Shown: positions 22,237-37,648 of the stretch, piece by piece
Layout of the letters: each line of letters starts with the position of its first letter
How positions within the stretch are numbered: the stretch's first letter is position 1
Origin: Arthrobacter sp. SLBN-112
Lineage (GTDB): Bacteria > Actinomycetota > Actinomycetes > Actinomycetales > Micrococcaceae
Assembly (NCBI RefSeq): GCF_030944625.1
Contig: NZ_JAUSXY010000001.1
Location: 3,534,001-3,598,000, forward strand
Reading direction: 5' to 3'
Length of the DNA stretch: 64,000 bases
Notes under the pieces: model-generated
Database searches by the model: none
Seen by the model: the letters and a program-made list of their open reading frames with translations, nothing else
What the model was told of the DNA's origin: nothing
Made by a program: the position numbers and the translations under genes

Positions 22237-24465
22237 TCAGCCGGCAATCCCGGCCGGTACGGGTTCGGCGGCAATCAACCGGAGCCGCTGCGTGGCGCGG
22301 GTCATGGCGACATAGAGGTCTCCCACTTTGCCGTGCTCGTGGTTGAGCATCACGGACGGTTCAAGGACCACGACGCCGTCGAACTCCAGGCCCTTCGCCT
22401 CGCGTGGGCTGATCACCACGATGTCCTGTTCGTAGCTGCCGGCACCGGTGCCGATCCGCCGGCCATATGCCGCTCGCAGGGCGGACGTTGCCTGGGGCAG
22501 GAGGTCACCGTCGGCGATGACGGCGAGCAGGCCGCCGTCGAGCGCTCCCAACTCCTCCGGGAGGACCTCGAGGAGCCTGTCCACCACACTTCCGGCAGAA
22601 ACCTCGTCGATGATCGGTGACCAGCGTCCCTCGCGCACGGCCTTGGGGGCGGATACCACCAGGCCGGCCGCGTTGGCCATCCTGACGGCGGCCTCAGCGA
22701 TCTGGGAGGGCGTGCGGTAATTCACCGTCAGCTCCTCCAGCTGCCACCGGTCACCGAACATGGGCGCCAGCGCGCTGTGCCACGAGTTGGCGCCGGCCAC
22801 GGAACTGGTCTGGGCGATGTCCCCCACGATCGTGAAGGACTTCAGCGGGCAGCGCCGGACCAGCAACCGCCACTGCATGGGCGACAATTCCTGCGCCTCG
22901 TCCACCACGATGTGCCCGAATGCCCAGGTCCGGTCGCTCGTGGCACGCTCGGCGGCGGTCTGCCGGGCTTCCTGCTCCCGGTTCTGCTCGGCAAGGTCCT
23001 CCGCGGACATCAACGGATCCACGCCGGCGGCCTCCATGTTGACCAGGGTCTGTTTTGCGTTGGCCAGGTCCCGGGCCCGGTCGTGTTCCTGCTGCGCCAG
23101 ACCCCGCCCGGCCGCCGGGTCCAGTTCGCCCAGCAGCTCGGCGGCCTCGTCCAGCAGCGGCACGTCCGATTCGGTCCACGGCGCGTCGGCAGGGCGCAGC
23201 AGCAACGCCCGCTCGTCCGGGGTCATGTTGGGCGTACAGAATTCCAGGATTTCCGGCTTGCTGAAGAGATCCGCGATCAGCTTCTCCGGCGTCATGGGCA
23301 TCCAGCACAGATTCAGTGTGATCCGCACGTCCCGGGCAGTGCGCACGTCCTCGGTAAGGTACGAGCGGTCCGCGTTGTTCCCGATGTTCCCGGCCTCGAC
23401 GAGTTCGGTCATCTGCTCGGTGAGCTCGCGCAGTAGGATCTTGACGAACGTCACGCGTGCCTCGTTGTACGGCTTCCCGGTGGCGCGCGCCCGTTCCCGG
23501 GCACGCCGGACCTGCCTGGGCGTCAAGGTCAGCTTGCGCCCGTCCACCTCCAGGATCCGGTTCCGGGCGGGGACCCGCATCCGGTTGGATACGGCGTTGG
23601 CCACGATGGCAGCCATGTCCAGGCGCCCCTTAATGGCGGCCACGTCCGGGTTGGCTTCCGGCACGGCGTGGATGCCCGGCATCAGGCGGCCAACGCTGGC
23701 CATGACAACGCCGGTCTCACCGAGTGAGGGCAGCACCCGTTCGATGTATTTCATGAACGACGACGACGGCCCCACCAGCAGCACGCCCGCGCTCTTGAGG
23801 CGGTCACGGTGGGTGTAGAGCAGGTAGGCGGCGCGGTGCAGCGCCACAGCAGTCTTGCCGGTGCCAGGCCCGCCCTGGACCACGACGGCGCCGGAGATGG
23901 AGGACCGGATGATCCGGTCCTGTTCCGACTGGATGGTGCTGACGATGTCCGACATGCGCCCGGTCCGCTTGGAGTTCAGCGCTGCGAGCAGGGCCCCTTC
24001 GCCCTGCAGCGATTCACTGTCCGTCAGCATCCCCGCATCCAGGACGTCATCCTCGATGGCCTTGACTTCGCGGCCCTGCAGGATCAGGTGCCGGCGGCGG
24101 CGCACGCCCTGCCGGTCAAAAGCCGTGGCTTGGTAGAAGTGGCCGGCTTCAGGAGCCCGCCAGTCCACCATCAGGCGCTGCAGGTCCTCTGTACTGAGGC
24201 CGATCCGGCCAATGTACTGGGCTTCGCCGGAGTCCAGGTCCAGGCGGCCGAACACCAGCCGGTCGTCCACGGCGTCCAACTGGGCCAGCCGGTCCTCGTA
24301 AAGGGCCGCGAACGCATCACGTTCGGAAACGTTTTGCATGGTGCCCACGGCTCCGGCACGGCGGACCTGCGCCAGTTGGCGGCGCTTTTCCTCGCGGAGC
24401 TCCTCCAGCCGGGCATACAGGCCCGCAACATAGTCCCGTTCGTGGGCCAATTCGGCATCGAGCAT
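22237..24465 (-). CDS. HelD/HelR-like superfamily 1 helicase-fold protein
   Basis: This 742-residue protein has an N-terminal helical arm (HERDYVAGLYARLEELREEKR), then Walker A in VQGGPGTGKTAVALHRA, Walker B in VVDEAQELSPMQW and late SF1 motifs (VNYRTPSQIAE, KGLEFDGVVVLEP, YVAMTRATQRLRL). The N-terminal arm and size match HelD/HelR rather than UvrD. HelD proteins remove or recycle stalled RNA polymerase, and actinobacterial HelR can displace rifampicin. I looked for the rifamycin-associated element upstream and did not see it. The ATG at 24463-24465 has GGGGA upstream; a TTG one codon earlier is less likely. Confidence 0.85.
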   Translation of the reverse strand: MLDAELAHERDYVAGLYARLEELREEKRRQLAQVRRAGAVGTMQNVSERDAFAALYEDRLAQLDAVDDRLVFGRLDLDSGEAQYIGRIGLSTEDLQRLMVDWRAPEAGHFYQATAFDRQGVRRRRHLILQGREVKAIEDDVLDAGMLTDSESLQGEGALLAALNSKRTGRMSDIVSTIQSEQDRIIRSSISGAVVVQGGPGTGKTAVALHRAAYLLYTHRDRLKSAGVLLVGPSSSFMKYIERVLPSLGETGVVMASVGRLMPGIHAVPEANPDVAAIKGRLDMAAIVANAVSNRMRVPARNRILEVDGRKLTLTPRQVRRARERARATGKPYNEARVTFVKILLRELTEQMTELVEAGNIGNNADRSYLTEDVRTARDVRITLNLCWMPMTPEKLIADLFSKPEILEFCTPNMTPDERALLLRPADAPWTESDVPLLDEAAELLGELDPAAGRGLAQQEHDRARDLANAKQTLVNMEAAGVDPLMSAEDLAEQNREQEARQTAAERATSDRTWAFGHIVVDEAQELSPMQWRLLVRRCPLKSFTIVGDIAQTSSVAGANSWHSALAPMFGDRWQLEELTVNYRTPSQIAEAAVRMANAAGLVVSAPKAVREGRWSPIIDEVSAGSVVDRLLEVLPEELGALDGGLLAVIADGDLLPQATSALRAAYGRRIGTGAGSYEQDIVVISPREAKGLEFDGVVVLEPSVMLNHEHGKVGDLYVAMTRATQRLRLIAAEPVPAGIAG

Positions 24466-24475
24466 CAACGTTCCC

Positions 24476-25210
24476 CTATCGCGAAAGACAGACCGTCCAT
24501 TCTACAACCATTTCGATTAACGGAGGCGAAACGTGGTGGCCCCGGGGCGGCCCACCGGCTGCCGGCTTCCGGGCCCGGGGTTTCGCGGCCTTGTATTTGG
24601 AGACCGTGGGGTCGCCGGTGAGCCAGAACCGCCACGCGTAGCGGTCCGATCCCCCGGCGCCGGCCACGCCCACCCTCGGACCGGAACTCACGGGACCGCC
24701 CGGACCGGAGGGAAGCTGCAGCCCGAAAGGCGGAGCCAGCGCGTCCCGGCCGCTGTCCGCCGTCGTCATTCCCAGGGCCTTGGCCAGGCGGGCCGGCCCG
24801 CTGGCGAGGTCGGCGGGGGTTTTCGACGTCGGGCGCCGCCGTTGCGCCACGTCCAGCCCGTCGACGATTTCCCCGGCCCGCAGCAACAGGGCGGATGCAA
24901 CGCCCTCGGGCCCGCACACAATGTTGGTGCAGTGATGCATGCCGTAGGTGAAGTAGACGTAGAGGTGCCCGGCAGGACCGAACATGGGCGCGTTGCGGGG
25001 CGTTGGGCCGCGGTACGTGTGCGAGCCGGGGTCTGGATGCAGGGAGTCCTCCGGCCCCAGGTATGCCTCCACCTCGGTCAGCCGGACGGACACGGTGCCG
25101 TCCCGGGATTGGTGGGTCAGCACGGCGCCGAGCAGCTGCGGGGCGAGTTCACGGGCATCCCCGGAGAGGAACTGCCGAAGCGGCCCGGCGCTTGAAGGGC
25201 TCTCATCCAT
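24476..25210 (-). CDS. mpg: DNA-3-methyladenine glycosylase (Mpg/AAG family)
   Basis: This 244-residue monofunctional glycosylase would excise alkylated purines. The catalytic glutamate is in [11 protein letters not shown], and the family motif [14 protein letters not shown] follows the [15 protein letters not shown] segment. The C-terminal Gly/Pro-rich stretch makes it somewhat longer than the usual 200-220 residues. The ATG at 25208-25210 is preceded by TACAGT six bases upstream and no Shine-Dalgarno sequence. It is divergent from the Ada-AlkA gene, so both repair systems share this intergenic region. Confidence 0.9.
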   Translation of the reverse strand: MDESPSSAGPLRQFLSGDARELAPQLLGAVLTHQSRDGTVSVRLTEVEAYLGPEDSLHPDPGSHTYRGPTPRNAPMFGPAGHLYVYFTYGMHHCTNIVCGPEGVASALLLRAGEIVDGLDVAQRRRPTSKTPADLASGPARLAKALGMTTADSGRDALAPPFGLQLPSGPGGPVSSGPRVGVAGAGGSDRYAWRFWLTGDPTVSKYKAAKPRARKPAAGGPPRGHHVSPPLIEMVVEWTVCLSR

Positions 25211-25216
25211 TGCTCG

Positions 25217-25222
25217 ACTGTA
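25217..25222 (-). promoter_or_regulatory. -10 hexamer TACAGT for leaderless mpg
   Basis: TACAGT ends exactly six bases before the mpg ATG, placing the transcription start on the A of the start codon. No ribosome-binding site is present. Confidence 0.5.
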
Positions 25223-25328
25223 CCCAGAAATCCGGTGTTCCCACGGGAGGAAACGACAATCCGGCATCAGCCACGGCCGTGTCCGATTCCCGCTAGTAGC
25301 TGTAGCGTGCGGCTGGCAGGATGGAGGA

Positions 25329-26807
25329 ATGGACTTCTGGCAGCGCTACCGGGCAATCGATGCCCGCGATCCCCGGTTCGATGGCCAGTTCTTCACGGCC
25401 GTCCGCACCACCGGGATCTACTGCCGGCCCTCATGCCCGGCCCGGACGCCGAAGGCATCGAACGTGACGTTCTACGAGACGTCCGCCGCCGCGCATGAGG
25501 CAGGGTACCGGGCCTGCAAACGCTGCCTCCCGGAGGCGGTGCCCGGGACGCCGGCCTGGAATGTACGCCAGGATGTCGCGGGCAGGGCCATGCGCCTGAT
25601 CAACGACGGCGTCATCAACCGGGACGGCGTGGCGGGTCTTGCGGCCCGGCTGGGCTACTCCGCCCGCCAGCTCAACCGCATCCTCGGCCAGGAACTCGGT
25701 GCAGGTCCTTTGTCGCTGGCCCGCGCCGCACGGGCCCAGACGGCACGCGCCCTGCTGGTGTCCACATCCATGAAATTTGCCGACGTCGCCTTCGCCGCCG
25801 GGTTCAGCAGCATCCGGCAATTCAACGACACCATCGCCGAAGTGTTCGACATGACCCCCACGGCGCTGCGTCGGACCGCCCGGCATCCGGCAGTGGCCGG
25901 GGGCGCTACCGCCCTGACGCTGAGCCTGCCTTACCGCGCGCCCTTCGATACCGGCATATTCTCCTTCCTGGCCGTGCGTGCCATCCCTGGAATCGAGGAG
26001 GGCACGCCCACCTCCTACGCCCGGACCCTTCGCCTCCCGCACGGCGACGCCCGCTTCCGGGTGGAGTACGACGACGGCGCGCGGGGGCGGCCCCTGACCC
26101 TCACCGTCGGTGCGGTGGACCTGCGCGACCTCCCGGCGCTTCTCAGCCGCGTCCGGCGGCTGTTCGACCTCGATGCGGATCCGGAAGCGATTGACGGCAC
26201 CCTCGCCGCCGACCCCCGGCTGGCAGGCAGCGTTGCCGCCGCACCCGGGATGCGGCTGCCCGGGGCGCTGGACCCGCAGGAACTCCTGGTACGGGCCATG
26301 GTGGGGCAGCAGATTACGGTGGCGGCCGCCCGCACGGCGTTGACCCAACTGTCAGCCGCGGGCACTCCCAGCAGCGCGCCCGGGGAGGGCCTGGAGCGGC
26401 TGTTTCCCACCCCCGCGGAAATCGCCGCAGCGGGTCATTTGCTGCGTGGGCCGCGGCGGAGGATTAAATCGCTGCTGCACGCTGCGGACGCGATGGCCCG
26501 CGGGCAGCTCGAGTTCGGGTACGGTGACGACCTGCCCAGCCTGACAGCGGCCCTGCTTCCGCTGCCAGGGGTGGGACCATGGACGGTGGGGTACGTGGCC
26601 ATGCGCGTTCTGGGTGCCCCGGACATCTTCCTCGCCAACGACGCCGCCGTGCGGAACGGCATCCGCGCCCTCGATTCCGGGGAGCACACCCTCACACCGG
26701 ACTTCCGGGAGGCCAGCCCATGGCGTTCCTACGCCACCATGCACCTGTGGCGCGCTGCGGCGCGGCCTGCCATTCCACCCACCACTCCCGCGAAAGGGAT
26801 GCCATGA
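25329..26807 (+). CDS. Ada-AlkA fusion: methyl-responsive regulator joined to DNA glycosylase
   Basis: This 492-residue protein joins three modules. The Ada N-terminal zinc domain (residues about 1-75) has Cys32, Cys36, Cys63 and Cys66 (YCRPSC, RACKRC); Cys32 matches the phosphotriester methyl acceptor. An AraC-type helix-turn-helix spans about 80-180 ([30 protein letters not shown]). An AlkA glycosylase occupies about 190-480, with the hairpin [14 protein letters not shown] and the catalytic Asp in FLANDAAV. The ATG at 25329 has GGAGGA upstream. It overlaps ogt by ATGA. It should both sense methylation and remove N-alkylated bases. Confidence 0.93.
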   Translation: MDFWQRYRAIDARDPRFDGQFFTAVRTTGIYCRPSCPARTPKASNVTFYETSAAAHEAGYRACKRCLPEAVPGTPAWNVRQDVAGRAMRLINDGVINRDGVAGLAARLGYSARQLNRILGQELGAGPLSLARAARAQTARALLVSTSMKFADVAFAAGFSSIRQFNDTIAEVFDMTPTALRRTARHPAVAGGATALTLSLPYRAPFDTGIFSFLAVRAIPGIEEGTPTSYARTLRLPHGDARFRVEYDDGARGRPLTLTVGAVDLRDLPALLSRVRRLFDLDADPEAIDGTLAADPRLAGSVAAAPGMRLPGALDPQELLVRAMVGQQITVAAARTALTQLSAAGTPSSAPGEGLERLFPTPAEIAAAGHLLRGPRRRIKSLLHAADAMARGQLEFGYGDDLPSLTAALLPLPGVGPWTVGYVAMRVLGAPDIFLANDAAVRNGIRALDSGEHTLTPDFREASPWRSYATMHLWRAAARPAIPPTTPAKGMP

Positions 26808-27298
26808 AAGCCCAACTGCTGCAGCTGTCCACCCCGGACGGTCCGTTCACCATCCTTGCCAGTGACGGCACGGTCCTGGCCTCGGGCTGGACGGCCGGCC
26901 TGCCGGACTTGATCGGGCAGGTCCATCCCGTGCTGCGCCCCGAGTCCGTGGAGGAGGTGGCCGGCCTTGCGGGAATCTCGGCCGCCGTCGAGGCCTTTTA
27001 TGATGGCGACCCGGCACCGGCAATGGCTGTTCCGGTCCTGCAGCGCTCCGGCCCGTTCCGTGCCCACGCCTGGGATGTGCTGCGGGAGGTCAAACCCGGC
27101 TTTCCCGTCACCTACAGCGAGTACGCGGCCCTGGCAGGGAACCCCAAGGCAGTGCGGGCAGCGGCGAGCGCATGCGCCTTCAATGCGGCGGCCCTCTTTG
27201 TCCCGTGCCACCGGGTGATCCGCACTGACGGCTCGCTGGGCGGCTTCCGCTGGGGCCTGCGCATCAAGGAAAGCCTGCTGGCCCGCGAGGCCGCCTAG
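26804..27298 (+). CDS. ogt: methylated-DNA-[protein]-cysteine S-methyltransferase
   Basis: This 164-residue suicide enzyme transfers the methyl of O6-methylguanine to its own cysteine. The active-site motif is PCHRVIR with Cys135, preceded by the recognition helix region [19 protein letters not shown]. Its ATG overlaps the Ada-AlkA stop (ATGA), so the two are translated together and probably induced together. It ends exactly where the convergent maleylpyruvate-isomerase-like gene ends. Confidence 0.95.
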   Translation: MKAQLLQLSTPDGPFTILASDGTVLASGWTAGLPDLIGQVHPVLRPESVEEVAGLAGISAAVEAFYDGDPAPAMAVPVLQRSGPFRAHAWDVLREVKPGFPVTYSEYAALAGNPKAVRAAASACAFNAAALFVPCHRVIRTDGSLGGFRWGLRIKESLLAREAA

Positions 27299-28039
27299 TT
27301 ACTTCTTGGGGTCCGGCATCGCCGAAGGCCAGGGCAGCAGATCCGGAAGGTCCGTGCCGTCCCCGGCGGCGGTGGCGCGCAGGCTGTCCAGCGATGGCTG
27401 CCGTCCCGCGAGCCACGCGGCAATATCGGTCACCATGCCGCTGACGACGACGGTGCTGCCGCCGGCGCCGAGGCTCAGCGGCGGGAGGGCCACCGGCTGC
27501 AGGACCAGCTTGTTGCCGCCAGGGACGCGGGCGGCCAGGAAGTCGAAGAGGTGGGAACAAAAGTCCTTGTTCCAGACTTCCGGTCCCGTGCCGGCGTCCA
27601 GGTCGGCGGTGTGGATCACGAGTTCGCGCCAGAGCGCCAGGCCGGCGTCGAAAATGACTCCGTCGCGGAAGGCGATGGGCGTCTGCCACTCAGGCCCGGT
27701 GAGAGCATCGAAGGCGGCCAGCGACCGGTGCAGGGCGGCAGTGACGTCGCTCCGGTGCTGGCCGAGGCTGTGCCCGGCCGCGAGATCGATGGCACGGTTG
27801 CGTCCCTCCACGCCGCCGTCGTACAGCTGCACCGTTTCGCCCCGGCGGCCGCACTCCACCTGCCGGGCGAGGGCGTCGCAGATGCCGGCGATGTGGGCCA
27901 GCAGGTGGCCGCGGCTCCAGCCGGGAAGGGTTGATGGCGCCTTTTCGCCGCCGTCCGGAATGCGGTCCAGGGCGGCCGCCAGCGCGTCGGCTGCCTTGTG
28001 CAGTTCAGCAAGGAGCGCAACAGGGGTGGGTGAGGTCAT
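27299..28039 (-). CDS. mycothiol-dependent maleylpyruvate isomerase / DinB-fold family protein
   Basis: This 246-residue protein has the N-terminal metal-binding helical bundle of the family: His residues in HLLAHIAGICDAL and RELVIHTADLDAG, and the early SRGHL segment. Members use mycothiol as cofactor and include maleylpyruvate isomerase; most are uncharacterised, so the substrate is unknown. The C-terminal domain (about 170-240) is the usual small sterol-carrier-like part. The ATG at 28037-28039 has TAGGCT six bases upstream and no Shine-Dalgarno sequence. Confidence 0.8.
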   Translation of the reverse strand: MTSPTPVALLAELHKAADALAAALDRIPDGGEKAPSTLPGWSRGHLLAHIAGICDALARQVECGRRGETVQLYDGGVEGRNRAIDLAAGHSLGQHRSDVTAALHRSLAAFDALTGPEWQTPIAFRDGVIFDAGLALWRELVIHTADLDAGTGPEVWNKDFCSHLFDFLAARVPGGNKLVLQPVALPPLSLGAGGSTVVVSGMVTDIAAWLAGRQPSLDSLRATAAGDGTDLPDLLPWPSAMPDPKK

Positions 28040-28045
28040 GCGGCC

Positions 28046-28051
28046 AGCCTA
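28046..28051 (-). promoter_or_regulatory. -10 hexamer TAGGCT for a leaderless mRNA
   Basis: TAGGCT ends six bases before the ATG of the isomerase-like gene, in the 37-base gap to the flavin-oxidase gene. No ribosome-binding site is present. Confidence 0.45.
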
Positions 28052-28076
28052 GCGGAGCACCCGGCGCGCCCGGCGC

Positions 28077-28625
28077 CTATTCCAGCGGAGTTCCGTCCCG
28101 CCCAACGCGGTGGCGGACATGCCGGCCGTCGTTGGCGGCCTGCCAGAACTCAATCTCGACGGGCTGGAGGGCGTAGAGCTGCCAATTCGGGTTGTCGCTG
28201 CCGTCCGCACGGGGCCGTTCGTGCCAGTCGATGCTGGAGGCGTCGGCGGAGAGCTCGGCCACTGTCCCTGCGAGCCGGACCTGCCGGCCCAGGCCGGGCC
28301 AGTAAAAGTTCATGGCGGCCCGGGGCGCCGCTGCGAGTTCCCGGCCCTTGCGGGAGGTTCGGGACGTGCCGAAGTGCCAGCCGTCGTCGTCGATGTTCTT
28401 CAGGATCAGCATCCGGGAAGACGGCTTCGGCCCGTCAGCGGCCGCGGCGTCCACCGTGGCCAGGCTGAACGCGTGCGGCTGCTGCTCCCCCGCATCCAGC
28501 GCCTCGTCCAGCCACTGTTTGAACAGCAGTGCCGGGTCCTGCGGGGCACTGCCGGGATCGAACGTGGGCAGGTCCGCCGGGAAGTCGGGCAGGGTGCGAA
28601 GGAACTTGCGGAACGTTTCGCTCAT
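28077..28625 (-). CDS. pyridoxamine 5'-phosphate oxidase-family protein
   Basis: This 182-residue FMN-binding split-barrel protein has the order of segments seen in PdxH (SRMLILKNIDDDGWHFGTS, FYWPGLGRQVRLAGTV, ERPRADGSDNPNW, QPVEIEFWQ). It is shorter than the usual roughly 210-residue PdxH, so it may be a relative acting on another substrate. The ATG at 28623-28625 is preceded by TAGTGT six bases upstream. A dispersed repeat begins about 24 bases upstream, and reading through it would add a spurious VELVETP-type N-terminus. Confidence 0.8.
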   Translation of the reverse strand: MSETFRKFLRTLPDFPADLPTFDPGSAPQDPALLFKQWLDEALDAGEQQPHAFSLATVDAAAADGPKPSSRMLILKNIDDDGWHFGTSRTSRKGRELAAAPRAAMNFYWPGLGRQVRLAGTVAELSADASSIDWHERPRADGSDNPNWQLYALQPVEIEFWQAANDGRHVRHRVGRDGTPLE

Positions 28626-28631
28626 GGTTCC

Positions 28632-28637
28632 ACACTA
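28632..28637 (-). promoter_or_regulatory. -10 hexamer TAGTGT for a leaderless mRNA
   Basis: TAGTGT ends six bases before the ATG of the PdxH-like gene; no Shine-Dalgarno sequence is present. Confidence 0.45.
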
Positions 28638-28648
28638 GCCATATGGGG

Positions 28649-28666
28649 GTTTCGACAAGCTCAACC
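28649..28666 (+). repeat. dispersed GTTTCGACAAGCTCAACC repeat, copy 1
   Basis: This 18-bp copy of a family is also found at 30219-30236 and, in tandem, at 34235-34276, all in the same orientation. It is intergenic, upstream of the PdxH-like gene. Confidence 0.85.
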
Positions 28667-28690
28667 AACGGCGCCCACCCCCAACGCCCC

Positions 28691-28795
28691 CCAACGCCCG
28701 CTCAGATATTGCAGTGAAATTCCCAACGCCCGCTCACTTTCTTAGGGAAAGTGAGCGGGCGTTGGCCAGAATGGTGCCGGAAGTGAGCGGGCGTT
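28691..28795. repeat. AAGTGAGCGGGCGTT repeats with a 19-bp perfect hairpin downstream of argH
   Basis: The arm starting CCAACGCCCGCTCACTTTC (28723-28741) is exactly complementary to 28747-28765 with a 5-base loop. A further copy lies at 28781-28795 and a partial one at 28691. It is the same core as in the 14.76-14.91 kb tandem array. Its place just past the arg operon means it could also act as that operon's terminator. Confidence 0.9.
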
Positions 28796-28798
28796 GTC

Positions 28799-30244
<1,446 letters not shown>

Positions 30245-31450
30245 TTACTTCCCTGCGACGCGGATGTCGCGGCCGGAAGCAACCTTGGCGGACATGCCCC
30301 ACAGCTCGATGAAGCCCTTGGCCTGGGACTGGTCGAAGGTGTCACCGGTGTCGTAGGTGGCCAGCGAGAAGTCGTACAGCGAGGTCTCCGAGCGGCGGCC
30401 GTTAACGATCGCCTGGCCACCGTGCAAGGTCATGCGGATGTCACCGGAGACGTACTTCTGGGTGTCCTCGATGAAGGCGTCCAGGGAGCGCTTGAGCGGG
30501 GAGAACCATTGGCCGTCGTAGACCAGTTCGGCCCAGCGCTGGCCGACAGTGGCCTTGAAGCGGGCCTGCTCGCGCTCGATGGTGATGTCCTCAAGGTGCT
30601 TGTGCGCGGTGATCAGCGCCATGGCACCCGGGGCTTCGTAGATTTCGCGGGACTTGATGCCCACCAGGCGGTCTTCGACGACGTCGATGCGGCCCACGCC
30701 CTGGGCGCCGGCGCGGCGGTTGAGTTCCTTGATGGCCTGCAGCGGGGAGACCTTGACACCATCGATCGCGACGGGCACGCCGGCTTCGAAGGAGATGGTG
30801 ACCTCATCCGGTGCCGGCGGGAACTCCGGGGTGGCGGTGTAGTCGTAGATGTCCTTGGTGGGGGCGTTCCAGATGTCCTCGAGGTAGCCGGTTTCCACGG
30901 CGCGGCCCCAGACGTTCTGGTCGATCGAGTACGGGTTCTTCTTGGTGGTCTCGATGGGCAGTCCCTTTTCCTCGGCGAAGGCGATGGCCTTGTCGCGGGT
31001 GAGGGCGAGGTCACGGACCGGTGCGATGCACTTCAGGTCCGGGCCCAGGGTCTGGATCCCCACTTCGAAGCGGACTTGGTCGTTGCCCTTGCCGGTGCAG
31101 CCGTGGGCCACGGTGGTGGCGCCGAATTCGCGGGCAGCCTTCACCAGGTGCTTGACGATGACCGGGCGGGAGATGGCGGACACGAGGGGGTAGTGGCCCT
31201 GGTAGAGGGCGTTGGCCTTCAGGGTTGGGACGCAGTATTCGTTGGCGAACTCGTCCGATGCGTCGGCGACGTAGGCTTCGACGGCGCCGCAGCCCAAGGC
31301 GCGCTGGCGGATGGTTTCCAGCGATTCGCCGCCCTGTCCGACGTCGACCGCCACGGCGATGACCTCGGCACCGGTGGCTTCACCGATCCAGCCGATGGCG
31401 ACGGACGTGTCCAGGCCGCCGGAGTAGGCCAGCACAATGCGTTCAGTCAC
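30245..31450 (-). CDS. argG: argininosuccinate synthase
   Basis: This 401-residue enzyme ligates citrulline and aspartate using ATP. The PP-loop AYSGGLDTS is at the N-terminus, and [13 protein letters not shown] and the C-terminal catalytic segments are present. The start is GTG at 31448-31450, with AAGGAG nine bases upstream; the longer in-frame reading upstream is not supported. It follows argR by 46 bases. Confidence 0.96.
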   Translation of the reverse strand: MTERIVLAYSGGLDTSVAIGWIGEATGAEVIAVAVDVGQGGESLETIRQRALGCGAVEAYVADASDEFANEYCVPTLKANALYQGHYPLVSAISRPVIVKHLVKAAREFGATTVAHGCTGKGNDQVRFEVGIQTLGPDLKCIAPVRDLALTRDKAIAFAEEKGLPIETTKKNPYSIDQNVWGRAVETGYLEDIWNAPTKDIYDYTATPEFPPAPDEVTISFEAGVPVAIDGVKVSPLQAIKELNRRAGAQGVGRIDVVEDRLVGIKSREIYEAPGAMALITAHKHLEDITIEREQARFKATVGQRWAELVYDGQWFSPLKRSLDAFIEDTQKYVSGDIRMTLHGGQAIVNGRRSETSLYDFSLATYDTGDTFDQSQAKGFIELWGMSAKVASGRDIRVAGK

Positions 31451-31496
31451 TTTAGATGCTCCTTGTTGGGGGTTCGTTGATTCGTTGTCTTCAAGC

Positions 31497-32026
31497 TTAT
31501 TGCCCGGCTTCCTCAGCCAGTTGCAGGAAGCGGGCGGCGAGGTCCGGGCCACCCAGCGGGTCACGGGAGACCAGCAGGACGGTGTCGTCGCCGGCGATGG
31601 TGCCCAGGATGGACGGCATCACCGAGTGGTCGATGGCCAGGGCCAGGAAGTTCGCCGCCCCCGGCGGTGTCCGGAGGACTGCGATGTTGGCGGAGGCTTC
31701 GGCAGTGACCAGCAGTTCACTGCACAGCCGGGCGAGCCGGGCATCCAGGATCTCCTGGGTGACGCCGCTCTTGGCACCCCGTTCGCCGCCCTCGCCGGGC
31801 ACGGCGTACACCAGGACACCTTCCTTCCCGCGGACGCGGACGGCTCCCAGCTCCACGAGGTCGCGGGACAGCGTGGCCTGGGTGACCTGCACGCCGTCGT
31901 CCGCCAGCAGCGCCGCAAGTTCCGCCTGGGAACGCACGGACTGCCCCGTGAGGATCGCGGTGATGCGCGCCTGCCGGGCTGTCTTGGTGGCCGGGCTGGT
32001 GCCCGGGGACGACGGCTGGGCGGACA

Positions 32027-32027
<1 letters not shown>
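31497..32027 (-). CDS. argR: arginine repressor
   Basis: This 176-residue ArgR has an N-terminal winged helix ([21 protein letters not shown] and [17 protein letters not shown]) and a C-terminal arginine-binding hexamerisation domain ([19 protein letters not shown]). It binds ARG boxes when arginine is abundant, the likely target being upstream of argC. The GTG start shares one base with the argF stop (TAGTG). Having the repressor inside the operon makes a negative feedback loop. Confidence 0.95.
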
Positions 32028-34292
<2,265 letters not shown>

Positions 34293-34296
<4 letters not shown>

Positions 34297-35252
34297 GCGT
34301 TGGTCTCCTCGTCCGGGACTACCTGGGTGCCGATGCCCGCCGTCGTAAATGTTTCAAGAAGCATGGAGTGGGCCAGGCGCCCGTCCACGATGTGTGCCTG
34401 TTCAACGCCCTCGTCAACGGCCTTGAGGCAGGCGGCCATCTTGGGGATCATCCCCGATTCGAGCCTGGGCAGCATATCCCGCAGCTCCGACACTGTGAGG
34501 GAGGAAATCAGCGAGGACTTGTCCGGCCAGTTGGCGTAGAGGCCTTCAACGTCGGTGAGGATGACCAGCTTGGAGGCGCCCAGCGCCGAGGCAACGGCGG
34601 CCGCTGCGGTGTCCGCATTGACGTTCAGGACCTGCCCTGTGGGCTGGAACCGCGCGGTCCCCGCCACGCTGTCTCCGCCGTCGACAATTTCCGGGGCGAC
34701 GGTGGAAATCACCGGGATGCGGCCCGCCGCGAGGATGTCAACGATGCCGGCGGGGTCAACGCCGACCACTTCGCCCACCAGCCCGAGGTCGACGTCTTCG
34801 CCGTCCACCACGGTGCCGGTGCGGACGGCGCGCAGCAGCCCGCCGTCTTCGCCGGACATGCCGACGGCGTAGGGTCCGTGGGAGTTGATAAGGCCCACCA
34901 GTTCACGTCCCACCTGGCCGGTGAGGACCATGCGGACCACGTCCATGGCTTCGGGGGTAGTGACGCGCAGGCCGCCCTTGAACTCGGATTCGATGCCCAG
35001 CCGCCCCAGCATGGAGTTGATCTGCGGGCCGCCGCCGTGGACCACTACTGGGTGGATGCCCACATGGTGGAGGAAGACGATGTCTTCGGCGAAGGCGCGG
35101 CGGAGATCGTCGTTGACCATGGCGTTGCCGCCGTATTTGATCACCATGGTGGTGCCGGCGAACCGCTGGATCCAGGGCAGGGCCTCGATCAGGGTGGCGG
35201 CCTTGTCCTGGGCAGCGGACATGCTGGTGGTTTCACGCGTCTGGGTGTTCAT
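34293..35252 (-). CDS. argB: acetylglutamate kinase
   Basis: This 319-residue amino-acid kinase phosphorylates N-acetylglutamate and is the usual arginine-feedback point. It has the N-terminal helix ([14 protein letters not shown]) typical of arginine-sensitive hexameric forms, KYGGNAM and VVHGGGPQI for ATP and substrate, and [14 protein letters not shown]. The ATG at 35250-35252 lies about 40 bases after argJ; ATGs slightly downstream (MSAAQDK) are possible. Confidence 0.95.
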
Positions 35253-35294
35253 GCTCTCACTTTCCGCAGCGGTTCCTGCCGGGAGCGCGGGCTC

Positions 35295-37540
<2,246 letters not shown>

Positions 37541-37648
37541 TCCATCGGGGTTGGTTGTTCCGCGTACTTGTCCTGCCGGCACGGGGTGTCCCTAGGATGG
37601 ACTTCGGCAGCCGGGGCCGGAGGTACCGGGACCCGGGAAAGGAGCGCC

